Positions 1 through 8,022 of a DNA stretch of 64,000 nucleotides are shown here, piece by piece. How positions within the stretch are numbered: position 1 is the stretch's first letter; each line of letters begins with the position of its first letter. The DNA is from Treponema sp. Its GTDB lineage: Bacteria > Spirochaetota > Spirochaetia > Treponematales > Treponemataceae. A program made the position numbers and the translations under genes. The notes below the pieces were generated by a model. It was not told where the DNA came from. It saw only the letters and a list, made by a program, of their open reading frames with translations, and did not search any database. The DNA is taken from positions 1 to 64,000 of the forward strand of contig JAILIC010000010.1 in assembly GCA_024695475.1 (NCBI GenBank), given 5' to 3'.

Positions 1-597
1 GGTACATTGAATGGTACTGATGTTGTTGTTGTACGCAGTGGTATTGGTAAGGTAAATGCAGCTCTATGTGCTCAGCGTCTTGTTATGGAGTTTGGCGTTA
101 CTCATATTGTTAATACTGGTATTGCTGGTGCTATGGCAGACGGGCTGGGGGTTTTAGACTTTGTTATTTCTACTGATGCACTGTATCATGATATGGATAC
201 TACTGGTTTTGGTTATAAACCTACAGAAATACCACAGATGGAAGTTTCTGATTTTAAGGCAGATGAAGCAATGCTTGCTGCCGCGGAAAGTGCATTTGCA
301 GTTATTCCTGAGGCGAAAGGTCATAAATTAGTAAAGGGACGTATTGCTTCTGGAGATCAGTTTATATCAGATAAACAGGTAAAAAAACATATAAAAGATA
401 TTTGTAATCCAGCTTGTGTTGAGATGGAAGGGGCTGCAATTGCTCATGCTTGCTACGTTAATGCTATTCCTTTTTTGGTTATACGTTGTATGTCTGATAC
501 TGCTTCTGATGATGGCAAGTCTTTATATGAATACAATGAAAAAACTGCTGCAGAGTTAAGCGCCTTAATCGTAATGGAACTTATCAAAAGGTTGTAA
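1..597 (+). CDS. mtnN: 5'-methylthioadenosine/S-adenosylhomocysteine nucleosidase, 5' end outside window
   Basis: Cytosolic MTA/SAH nucleosidase of the PNP/UDP phosphorylase fold, which cleaves adenine from methylthioadenosine and S-adenosylhomocysteine in the methyl cycle. Visible are the glycine-rich SGIGKVNAA and NTGIAGA segments near the start, the purine and ribose site VEMEGAA with its conserved Glu, and the SDTAS segment near the end carrying the catalytic Asp of the family. The reading frame is open to base 1 and about 30-40 residues are missing (usual length about 230), so the N-terminal catalytic Glu is not in view. The stop is 9 bases before the next ORF. The truncation is the window edge, not a mutation. 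Confidence 0.9.
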   Translation, partial: GTLNGTDVVVVRSGIGKVNAALCAQRLVMEFGVTHIVNTGIAGAMADGLGVLDFVISTDALYHDMDTTGFGYKPTEIPQMEVSDFKADEAMLAAAESAFAVIPEAKGHKLVKGRIASGDQFISDKQVKKHIKDICNPACVEMEGAAIAHACYVNAIPFLVIRCMSDTASDDGKSLYEYNEKTAAELSALIVMELIKRL

Positions 598-606
598 TTT
601 CAGTAG

Positions 607-2076
607 ATGAATATTCTTCTAAAATGTAAAGAAACGGCTGTCTCTGTAATTCCTGTAATGATTATTGTTGTTTTATTGGGAACAACCGTTGCTCCGTTAG
701 GAACACAACTTCTTTTTCGTTTTATTATAGGTGGCATTCTCCTTATTATTGGGCTTACTATATTTTTGCTTGGTGTTGATATAGGTATACAACCTATAGG
801 AGAACAGTGTGGTGTTGCTTTAACAAAAAAGAAAAGCCTTTCATTGCTTTTGATTGCTTCTTTTATCATTGGTTTTTTGGTTACAGCTGCAGAGCCTGAT
901 ATACAGGTATTTTCTAATCAGGTAAAAAGCATGTACCAGCTTGTTGATAAACAGGTGTTGATTTTTATGATAGCGGCAGGAGTTGGTTTATTTATGGTTG
1001 TAGGATTGCTCCGTACAATTGTAGGTATTCCACTTACGCCAGTGCTTTGGATTTGCTATGTTCTGATTTTTGTGCTGACAGTCTTGGTTCCGTCTGGATT
1101 TGTGGGTATTGCTTTTGACTCTGGAGGAGCAACGACAGGGCCGATGACCGTACCGTTTATTATGGCATTAGGTATAGGTGTTTCGCGAGTACGTGTCAGT
1201 TCCAATAATGATAGTTTTGGGTTAACTGGTTTGGCATCAATTGGCCCTGTTTTGGCTGTGCTGCTATATGGATTTTTGCTGTCTAATCACATACAAACCG
1301 ATGGACAAAGTGCTGCAGTTGTTTCTGAAGCAGAAATTGCGGGGCTGGGTGTTTTTATACAACAGATACCATCTATCATGCATGAGGCTGCTTTTTCATT
1401 ATTGCCTTTAGTAGCGTTGTTTATTGTTTTTCAACTATGTTTATTGCATTTGCCACTATTTCAGGTATTTCGTATTGCTATGGGTTTGATATACAGTTAT
1501 ATCGGACTTGTTGTGTTTCTCACTGGTGTAAATGGTGGTTTTATGCTTGCCGGAGGAACATTAGGAGCATTACTTGGTGCTAATGCCGTACAGTATGGCG
1601 GCTGGTGGTTTTTACTTTTACTTGGTACTGGTTTTGTCTTAGGTGCGGTTGTTGTTATCGCTGAGCCTGCTGTTTGGGTATTGACGGAACAAGTTGAGTC
1701 AATTTCTGGTGGTACTATCAAGCGTAAAATCATGCTCCTGTTTTTATCTGTAGGAGCTGCAGTTGCTATTGGATTAGCTTTGTTTCGTACGGTGACAAGC
1801 TGTAATATTATGTATATTCTGCTTCCGGGATATATAGTTGCGTTGCTTTTGACATGTATCTGTCCTCCATTGTTTACCGGTATAGCGTTTGACTCTGGAG
1901 GTGTAGCATCAGGTCCGATAAGCTCAACTTTTATTCTTTCATTTACCTTGGGTGCTGCTTCAGCAACAGGTAGTAATGGTGATGCTTTTGGGGTTATCGC
2001 TTTAATAGCAATGACGCCTCTTATTGCTATACAGGTGTTAGGTTTGGTATTTACCAAAAAAAGGAAAGTACAATGA
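607..2076 (+). CDS. DUF1538 family integral membrane protein (two tandem repeats)
   Basis: Polytopic inner-membrane protein of 489 residues, mostly hydrophobic, made of two homologous halves. The motif GIAFDSGG occurs at about residue 167 and again at about residue 425, each followed by a Gly/Ser-rich helix and an S/N-D-(S/A)-F-G motif, so this is an internal duplication. The layout fits the DUF1538 family, whose members are regularly encoded next to PII-like proteins. The stop overlaps the next gene's start (ATGA), implying translational coupling. The transported substrate is unknown; a transporter or channel regulated by the PII-like partner is inference. Confidence 0.8.
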   Translation: MNILLKCKETAVSVIPVMIIVVLLGTTVAPLGTQLLFRFIIGGILLIIGLTIFLLGVDIGIQPIGEQCGVALTKKKSLSLLLIASFIIGFLVTAAEPDIQVFSNQVKSMYQLVDKQVLIFMIAAGVGLFMVVGLLRTIVGIPLTPVLWICYVLIFVLTVLVPSGFVGIAFDSGGATTGPMTVPFIMALGIGVSRVRVSSNNDSFGLTGLASIGPVLAVLLYGFLLSNHIQTDGQSAAVVSEAEIAGLGVFIQQIPSIMHEAAFSLLPLVALFIVFQLCLLHLPLFQVFRIAMGLIYSYIGLVVFLTGVNGGFMLAGGTLGALLGANAVQYGGWWFLLLLGTGFVLGAVVVIAEPAVWVLTEQVESISGGTIKRKIMLLFLSVGAAVAIGLALFRTVTSCNIMYILLPGYIVALLLTCICPPLFTGIAFDSGGVASGPISSTFILSFTLGAASATGSNGDAFGVIALIAMTPLIAIQVLGLVFTKKRKVQ

Positions 2077-2726
2077 GTCAGTTTTGTTTGTTAGTAAGTA
2101 TTGTCCCCCATAACTGTGGAGAATTTATAAGTAATGTTGCAAATAAAGCCGGAGCGAGTGGTGGTACCATAGTTATGGGTAGAGGAACAGCAGCAACGAC
2201 TGTGTTGCAGATGCTGGGGTTGGGAGAGACTTCAAAGGATATTGTTTATATCGTAGTGGATACAGCAAAAAAGCAGGATATTGTATCGGCTATTGTTACG
2301 TCATGCGAGGCAAAGAAAAAACATTTTGGGATATTGTTTTCGATTGACACGTTTACTTTTGTTAAATCTGGTACTGAAGTCGGAGGAGTAGAAGATATGA
2401 GTCTTGAGCAAAAATCTCATCAGATGATTACTATTATCGTAAATAAAGGATATGCAGAAGATGTCATGGCTGCTGCCAGAAAAGCTGGAGCTGGTGGGGG
2501 TACCATTATTAATGCGCGAGGAACTGCACGAGAAGATGATGCAACTTTTTTTGGAGTATCGATTGTTCCAGAAAAGGAAATGGTACTTATTCTTACAGAG
2601 AGAGAAAAAGTATCCGCAATTCTTGAATCAGTAAAAAATCTTGCTTGTCTTTCAGAGCCTGGTAGTGGTATTGCCTATTGTACTCCGACCGATGATTTTA
2701 GTATGCTTGGCAAAAAGACAGTATGA
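2073..2726 (+). CDS. double-domain PII-like (P-II family) signalling protein
   Basis: Soluble protein of 217 residues built of two PII-like ferredoxin-fold units. The first carries AGASGGTIVMGRGTA and the second AGAGGGTIINARGTA, the same loop repeated about 110 residues later. Classical GlnB/GlnK are about 112 residues, so this is a fused tandem. It overlaps the DUF1538 gene by 4 bases and the birA start by 4 bases and has a good SD (AAAGGA). By analogy with GlnK-AmtB it probably binds a nucleotide or small effector and controls the adjacent membrane protein; the effector is not readable. I see no T-loop Tyr uridylylation motif. Confidence 0.75.
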   Translation: MSQFCLLVSIVPHNCGEFISNVANKAGASGGTIVMGRGTAATTVLQMLGLGETSKDIVYIVVDTAKKQDIVSAIVTSCEAKKKHFGILFSIDTFTFVKSGTEVGGVEDMSLEQKSHQMITIIVNKGYAEDVMAAARKAGAGGGTIINARGTAREDDATFFGVSIVPEKEMVLILTEREKVSAILESVKNLACLSEPGSGIAYCTPTDDFSMLGKKTV

Positions 2727-3775
2727 ATATCGTAGAAAAACCAAAATCAACAAAAGCCATTGTACTTGAAGCTTTGGCTCGTGTTACGTCACCTGATGGT
2801 TATGTATCGGGTGAAGAATTGGCCTTGAAATATGCCCTTTCGCGTGTTGCTATCTGGAAAGCTGTTGCCTTGTTACGAAAGGAAGGTATTGCTATCGAAG
2901 GTCGTAAAAATAAAGGTTATCGTCTTGTCAGCAAAGAAGAACCGCTCCGCGCTGATTTAATTGCAGCGCAATTACAGGATGATAGTGTGCAGATAGCTGT
3001 ATTTGATACCATTGATTCTACAAATACAGAGGCAAAAAGACGTTGTATAAGTCATCCAGGACATGAATTACACAGAAGCGTTATAGTTGCTGTATCACAA
3101 ACAGCTGGGCGAGGTCGACTGGGGCGAGCTTTTTATTCCCCTGCAAAATCAGGAGTCTATTTATCCATTATTTATATGCCGCCTGGTGGTGTAAAAGAAC
3201 CTGCAGCAATGACAGCTACTGCAGCGGTAGCTGTTTGTCGTGCTATACAGACTGTATATGGAATTGATCCATCTATAAAATGGGTTAATGATATTTTTTA
3301 CAACGGTAGAAAAGTCTGTGGTATCCTGACAGAAGGTATAACTAATTTTGAAACCGGAACTATTGATACTGCGATTATTGGTATTGGAATCAATATAACT
3401 GACGGTAAACAAGGTTTTCCAGAAGAGATACAACACGTAGCCGGTTCCATTTTGGGGGATACTGTAGTACAAGATGCTGCAGAATCACATGAAAGTCGTT
3501 CCAGTCGCAATGTTCTTGTTGCACAGGTTATAAAACAGGTTCTTGCTGTTTTGGATTCGGGCACCTCTGTAATGGAAGAGTATAAACAGCGTTCTTTAGT
3601 AATTGGACAAAAAGTGACGGTAAGTCCTGTTATCGATCATGAAAAAGAAGATTTTGTTGCTACTGTTATCGACATTGATGAAAAAGCTCGTCTTATTGTA
3701 GAAGATGCTGATGGTAAGAAAATTATTTTAAATAGTGGTGAAATTTCATTACATTCTGATAGTTTTTCAAGCTAA
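2723..3775 (+). CDS. birA: biotin--[acetyl-CoA-carboxylase] ligase / biotin operon repressor
   Basis: Activates biotin to biotinyl-AMP and attaches it to the biotin carrier protein. An N-terminal winged helix (about residues 13-65, with SRVAIWKAV as recognition helix) marks the bifunctional, DNA-binding class. The catalytic domain shows AGRGRLGRAF (adenylate-binding loop), KWVNDIF (substrate Lys/Asp region) and GIGINI. The tail from about residue 285 is the SH3-like C-terminal domain. Length 350 is slightly above E. coli BirA (321). The start overlaps the upstream stop as ATGA; no separate SD is evident, so translation is probably coupled. No biotin operator is visible in the window. Confidence 0.92.
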   Translation: MNIVEKPKSTKAIVLEALARVTSPDGYVSGEELALKYALSRVAIWKAVALLRKEGIAIEGRKNKGYRLVSKEEPLRADLIAAQLQDDSVQIAVFDTIDSTNTEAKRRCISHPGHELHRSVIVAVSQTAGRGRLGRAFYSPAKSGVYLSIIYMPPGGVKEPAAMTATAAVAVCRAIQTVYGIDPSIKWVNDIFYNGRKVCGILTEGITNFETGTIDTAIIGIGINITDGKQGFPEEIQHVAGSILGDTVVQDAAESHESRSSRNVLVAQVIKQVLAVLDSGTSVMEEYKQRSLVIGQKVTVSPVIDHEKEDFVATVIDIDEKARLIVEDADGKKIILNSGEISLHSDSFSS

Positions 3776-3792
3776 TTAGGTCGTAGTTAATA

Positions 3793-3821
3793 TTGTTTAC
3801 TGTATAATAAGATGATATAAT
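3793..3821 (+). promoter_or_regulatory. sigma-70-type promoter, probably leaderless, for the 548-aa gene
   Basis: TTGTTT (3793-3798), a 17-base spacer and a perfect TATAAT (3816-3821). The ATG at 3829 is 7 bases downstream of the -10 box, where transcription would begin, and the stretch before it (TTTAAAT) contains no Shine-Dalgarno sequence. A leaderless mRNA is inferred. Confidence 0.55.
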
Positions 3822-3828
3822 TTTAAAT

Positions 3829-5475
3829 ATGAGCGATTCACTGTTAGATCCGTCAATTCAGGCTATGTTAGATGAAGCCGGTGTTAATGGCGATAGTAAT
3901 CAAGAAGAAAGCGTTCCTGTCTCTGCTGACTCACAGGCAGAAGTACAGCGAGATCCGTTTGAAGTTGATTTGAATCTTAAATCTTTTGCCCCTATAACAC
4001 AGTTTTTTCTGGATCAACCTTCAAAGTATTATGATGACCCGCAGTATTATAAATCTGTATTGACCGGAGAGGGAGATGCAGCAAATCGTGTACATGCGGT
4101 ATTAACAAGATATCTTACCTGTAAGGATCCTAAGGACCGTACTGTGTATAGGCAGCAGATGGTTAATGCGTATTGGGAATTAGTACATACCATTGCACCT
4201 AAAATGCTAAATCCTGATACTCCAATATCAAAACGACTTATGCTTCGTTTTGGGGTACTTCTTCCATCTTTGTTTTCGGCAGAACAAAAGGAATTATTTT
4301 CAAAAGTTATTCTCCCCAATAAAAGTGGGGAACCTGTTCTGTATATGGACGAGTGGTTTCAAGAAATTGCATCAGGAAGACTTAACCCGTCAATGACTGA
4401 TGAGTCTCGTCCAACAAAATCAACAGGTGGCAACGATGCTGCTGAACAACAGCGTCTTATGGCTTTGCAGAGCAAAAACTCAGGTCGTATGCAGGCTTGT
4501 GAAAGCCAGGTTAAGGTTAAAGAAGCAGAGCGTACTTCACTTGAAAGCGAATTACAAAGCTATGTAAATACATTGACTGAACATACACCTATGTTGGAAT
4601 TGCCTGGTCATATGCAGGCGTATTCTGAGACTCAGAAAAAAGCAATCAGTGAAATTAATGAACGTCTACGTCGATTATTAAAGTGTGATAAAGAGTTATC
4701 TGGAAATTTACGCGAATTGGCTGAAATAAAACAGTCATATGTAAGTGTCGAACAAAAACTTGCTGCTGGTCCATCGCTTGTTGCAGCAAATACAGGTAAC
4801 CTTGATACAGAGTTTGGTACGGTACGCCAGATGGCAAAGATGACGATTGGTCGGCAGGGTAACCAGTTCCCTGTATTTACCCGTGAATTTTTTCATTGTA
4901 TACCAAAAACGACAGGATTTAGAGAGAATGTACTGAGTATTCTTTCTTGGGTTGAGTCTATCGATCCAGGTGCCTTCTGCCGTATCCATAAAAATATGTC
5001 AAACCGCATTGTTCCTTTTGTTTTGTTGGTTCCGACATATGGAGACTTTGGTTTTTGCTGGGAACCTTTTGATCGTTATAATCGTATTACCAGCCGTGGT
5101 CGTATTGTTATTCCAATGTATCCTCGTGATTTGACTATTTCTATATTGCGTGCTGTTGCTGATTTGCGTTGGCAGGTTGCAAAAGAAAAAGCATCATATT
5201 ACTGGATGGAAGAAGGTCTTACAGGACAGTATTATCAGTGGATTGATTCTCAAAAACTCAAAGGTGACTTAAAATCATTCTTTGTTGAGGATTATATTCT
5301 TTGGATGACAAAAGAAGCAAATGGTGTTCAGCGACTTGATAAAACAGTACGTGGTATATTCTGGCGATTTATGCCATTCCCACAGGCGTTAAAAGATGAT
5401 CTTAAAAAGAGAAGTCTTGTATATGCGGAATTGTGCCAGAAAGATATGAACCGTGCTATGTCTGATGGTTATTGA
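3829..5475 (+). CDS. spirochaete-type conserved hypothetical protein with central coiled coil
   Basis: Not recognised beyond resembling proteins I associate with spirochaetes. It has 548 residues, no signal peptide and no membrane segment. The N-terminus is acidic and low complexity (about 1-50). A helical region follows (55-200) and then a heptad-like, Gln/Lys/Glu-rich segment at about 205-310 suggesting a coiled coil. The last 200 residues are compact and rich in aromatic residues (many Trp and Tyr). It stands alone between its own promoter and a strong terminator, so it is a monocistronic cytosolic gene. A structural or scaffolding role would be a guess. Confidence 0.6.
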   Translation: MSDSLLDPSIQAMLDEAGVNGDSNQEESVPVSADSQAEVQRDPFEVDLNLKSFAPITQFFLDQPSKYYDDPQYYKSVLTGEGDAANRVHAVLTRYLTCKDPKDRTVYRQQMVNAYWELVHTIAPKMLNPDTPISKRLMLRFGVLLPSLFSAEQKELFSKVILPNKSGEPVLYMDEWFQEIASGRLNPSMTDESRPTKSTGGNDAAEQQRLMALQSKNSGRMQACESQVKVKEAERTSLESELQSYVNTLTEHTPMLELPGHMQAYSETQKKAISEINERLRRLLKCDKELSGNLRELAEIKQSYVSVEQKLAAGPSLVAANTGNLDTEFGTVRQMAKMTIGRQGNQFPVFTREFFHCIPKTTGFRENVLSILSWVESIDPGAFCRIHKNMSNRIVPFVLLVPTYGDFGFCWEPFDRYNRITSRGRIVIPMYPRDLTISILRAVADLRWQVAKEKASYYWMEEGLTGQYYQWIDSQKLKGDLKSFFVEDYILWMTKEANGVQRLDKTVRGIFWRFMPFPQALKDDLKKRSLVYAELCQKDMNRAMSDGY

Positions 5476-5481
5476 TAATGT

Positions 5482-5510
5482 AAAGCTGACCTTAGAGGTC
5501 AGCTTTTTTT
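5482..5510 (+). terminator. Rho-independent terminator
   Basis: Perfect 11-bp stem (5482-5492 with 5496-5506), 3-base loop TAG, running into a T tract, 7 bases after the stop of the preceding + strand gene. Confidence 0.9.
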
Positions 5511-5526
5511 ATGTAAGGGGTAATTG

Positions 5527-6045
5527 TTACCGTCCTTCGATTTTTTTTATTGTTATAAAAAATGATAGAAAAAGCAGTCCTCCACAGATGACAACCATCA
5601 TATCTGCTACATTAAATGTTGGCCAACGTGCTAAACCAAGTAAGCCATAAAATTTTATATCGATAAAGTCTACGACACCTTCAGCCCTAAAAAAGCGATC
5701 AAAAAGATTGCCGAAGCCTCCTCCGAGAACACCACAAATGCACCACCGCTGAAAGGTGGTAAAGTCATTGCTTCGAAAATATACAACTATAACTAATATG
5801 AGTACTGCTAACGGCACTGCGGAAAATAACAAGCTTCTGGTTGCCTGTGGTAAAGAATCTCCTAAGCTAAAAGCAATTCCTGGATTTGCCACATGGATGA
5901 TTCTTAAAAAATCGCCTCCAAAACTTGCACCAATAGAAAAAAGTGGAATATAGGTAACAATGAGCTGCTTTGTAAGCTGATCAAGAAAAAAACAAACAAA
6001 GGTAAGGATAAAAGGTAAACATTTTTTTTGTGTTATTTTATTCAT
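5527..6045 (-). CDS. lspA: lipoprotein signal peptidase (signal peptidase II)
   Basis: Inner-membrane aspartyl protease that removes signal peptides from diacylated prolipoproteins. It has 172 residues and four hydrophobic segments. Motifs in order: FFLDQLTKQ (about 19-27), NPGIAFSLGD (54-63), GNLFDR with catalytic Asp116, VVDFIDI, and FNVAD with catalytic Asp148. The length matches the family. A TATAAT lies on this strand at 6073-6078, inside the end of the upstream Nif3-like gene, with a GGGAG farther from the ATG than usual. The window encodes several lipoproteins that would be its substrates, for example those at 28507 and 30885. Confidence 0.95.
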   Translation of the reverse strand: MNKITQKKCLPFILTFVCFFLDQLTKQLIVTYIPLFSIGASFGGDFLRIIHVANPGIAFSLGDSLPQATRSLLFSAVPLAVLILVIVVYFRSNDFTTFQRWCICGVLGGGFGNLFDRFFRAEGVVDFIDIKFYGLLGLARWPTFNVADMMVVICGGLLFLSFFITIKKIEGR

Positions 6046-6072
6046 AATAGATTGTGTGTGACTCCCTGTATA

Positions 6073-6837
6073 TTATAGTCCTGTTGGTATATCAATAAAA
6101 GTAGTTGCAATGCCCGTATCTTTTTCGAGCTTTTGTCGGACAAGATTGACACCGACTGTTTCTGTTTGATAATGACCACCTGCAATAACGGTGAGACCAT
6201 GTTCTTTTATTGGGTGAAATTCCTCGTGACTAATTTCACCAGTGATATATGCATCAACACCTGCACTCACCGCCTGGATAAAGTCTTCTCCTGCACCTCC
6301 TGATATTATTGCAACGGTAGTAATAGTTGTTTTACCAAAAGGGAGAATATGTAGTGGTTTTTGATGAAGTAATGCACTGTCAGCCAGTTGTTCTATTGAA
6401 AGTGGCTGTGGCAATGAGCCTTTTACGCCTATAAGCATTCCTCGCCAATCACCAAAAGGTTGAAGATTGGTCATGTGAAGTCGTTGTGCAATACCATAGT
6501 TATTACCGACAAGTTCATTAGCATCAAGCGGTATATGGCAAGCATACAATGCTAAATCAGAGCGTATGCATGTGGCAATACGCTGATAGTGGATATCTGT
6601 AATAGGTGTGCAGTCTCCCCAGAAAATACCATGATGTACAAAGAGGAGTTGTGCACCTTGATTTATGGCTTCTGTCATTGTTGCAAGAGAAGCGTCTACG
6701 GCAAAAGCTACTTTGACAATTTGTTTTGTCGTTGGTGACGAATTACTTATTTGAATTCCATTTCGTGATGGATCATGGGAAAAGTTTTCGATATGTAAAA
6801 ATGAATTAAAATAGGTTGATAATTCATTGAGTGTCAT
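6073..6837 (-). CDS. Nif3-like dinuclear metal centre protein (GTP cyclohydrolase I type 2/NIF3 family)
   Basis: Cytosolic hexameric metal-binding protein of uncertain reaction. Metal-ligand motifs of the family are present: FVHHGIFW in the first third, HIPLDAN in the middle, and TGEISHEEFH with GGHYQTE near the C-terminus. The length of 254 residues is the short form without the inserted PII-like domain. I place the start at 6837 because AAGAGG lies 8 bases before that ATG; a longer frame to 6873 would run further into the upstream gene. The start overlaps the preceding gene's end by 14 bases, indicating coupling. Confidence 0.85.
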   Translation of the reverse strand: MTLNELSTYFNSFLHIENFSHDPSRNGIQISNSSPTTKQIVKVAFAVDASLATMTEAINQGAQLLFVHHGIFWGDCTPITDIHYQRIATCIRSDLALYACHIPLDANELVGNNYGIAQRLHMTNLQPFGDWRGMLIGVKGSLPQPLSIEQLADSALLHQKPLHILPFGKTTITTVAIISGGAGEDFIQAVSAGVDAYITGEISHEEFHPIKEHGLTVIAGGHYQTETVGVNLVRQKLEKDTGIATTFIDIPTGL

Positions 6838-7906
6838 TTGAAACCTCTTGGACATGGTATGATGCATACGCATTTTGTATTTTATTACTTGTTTTTATAG
6901 CAATATATCGGGCTATAAACATATCTTGGTCAAAAGTTCGCAATCCATGCAACCAAGCAGTGACAGGGTCGGTTGAGTCCAGGCAACCATATCCAGGGGT
7001 TTGATAATCAGTATCATAGTGCAATGAATACACGCCAACTATTTTATAAGGGTGTTTGGGAGCAACGATTGTAAGTGCTTGTGCTGAAGCAACATCTGCA
7101 AGAAGATAGTATTTTGTGTCTTTTCCAAATTGAGACTCGCTATATGCTATAAGGTGATCGTATACGTTGACGATTGCATCGGTTCTTGTTTGCAGTATAT
7201 TTTCAAATGCCTCTGAATGGTATAAGGATTGATAGACGATTGCAGAAGATCGAATTTGAGGTATATCTAGATAGGAATGGAACCAATTTTTTGTCAATTC
7301 TTGACAGTCTGCAGAAATAACAATAAAGCCCTTATTTGACAGTTCCTGTAAAACAGGCATGTAATTTTGTGTGTTGCTGCGAAGATCTGGTACAAAAAGA
7401 ATGACGGGCTGCTTGACCTCTAGATTCTTTTGGGGCTGTATCGTCCATATTGTCATGTTTGGCAGTGGATCAAATATTTGTCTTGGGGTATAGCCTGTTT
7501 GCAATGAGCCGGTCATATATGTTTTTGTCGTCACTGTATGTAATTGTGATTTTTTGTAATATGCAGGATGGAGATATAATAAAAGAGTTATACACAAAGC
7601 GGTGACGATAAGCATAAGAACAGAAAAAATGAAAAAAGGAATGTTATATAAGTCTATAAACAAGTGGTGTTGCAAACGGGTTAGTGCGTGAGTGTTACCA
7701 ATAAATATGAGCAGTGATATGATGAAAATAACGCCTTCTGATATTCCTAGTCCCCAAATACAGATTTGAAGAATACTGAGAAGTACCGATAATGGCGAAA
7801 GGATAACGATAGAAACAATGGTTTTTTGTTGAACGAAGAATACACGGATACAAATAAGAATTTGTATCCCTAGAATAAACAGTTCACTGATGAGTTTGTC
7901 GTTCAT
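6824..7906 (-). CDS. membrane protein with C-terminal degenerate alpha/beta-hydrolase-like domain
   Basis: Four hydrophobic segments occupy about the first 120 residues, followed by a soluble domain. The strand-loop PVILFVPDLRSNTQNY followed by GFIVISADCQ is like a dienelactone-hydrolase or PAF-acetylhydrolase fold. At the expected nucleophile elbow the sequence reads LLADVASAQ, not GxSxG, so the usual serine nucleophile is missing and the domain may be inactive or bind a ligand. The ATG at 7906 is preferred; an in-frame TTG at 7960 would add a hydrophobic stretch. Neither has a clear SD, and GATACT lies 9 bases before 7906. The downstream neighbour is the Nif3-like gene. Function unknown. 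Confidence 0.55.
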   Translation of the reverse strand: MNDKLISELFILGIQILICIRVFFVQQKTIVSIVILSPLSVLLSILQICIWGLGISEGVIFIISLLIFIGNTHALTRLQHHLFIDLYNIPFFIFSVLMLIVTALCITLLLYLHPAYYKKSQLHTVTTKTYMTGSLQTGYTPRQIFDPLPNMTIWTIQPQKNLEVKQPVILFVPDLRSNTQNYMPVLQELSNKGFIVISADCQELTKNWFHSYLDIPQIRSSAIVYQSLYHSEAFENILQTRTDAIVNVYDHLIAYSESQFGKDTKYYLLADVASAQALTIVAPKHPYKIVGVYSLHYDTDYQTPGYGCLDSTDPVTAWLHGLRTFDQDMFIARYIAIKTSNKIQNAYASYHVQEVSNDTQ

Positions 7907-8022
7907 AATATAAATAGTATCCGAAAAAATAAAGTCAATCAATGCAAAGAAAATTAACAATTGTACACTTATTATATAGTGCCAATTATGTATTTTTGTG
8001 TTAAAATAAAATTATAATTATC

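Noticed and set aside
1-597. mtnN as a truncated pseudogene
   Set aside because: The frame is open to the first base of the window, so the missing N-terminus is an edge effect.
1497-2057. 186-codon minus-strand frame opposite the DUF1538 gene
   Set aside because: Composition mirrors the hydrophobic codons of the real gene, and there is no SD or known domain.
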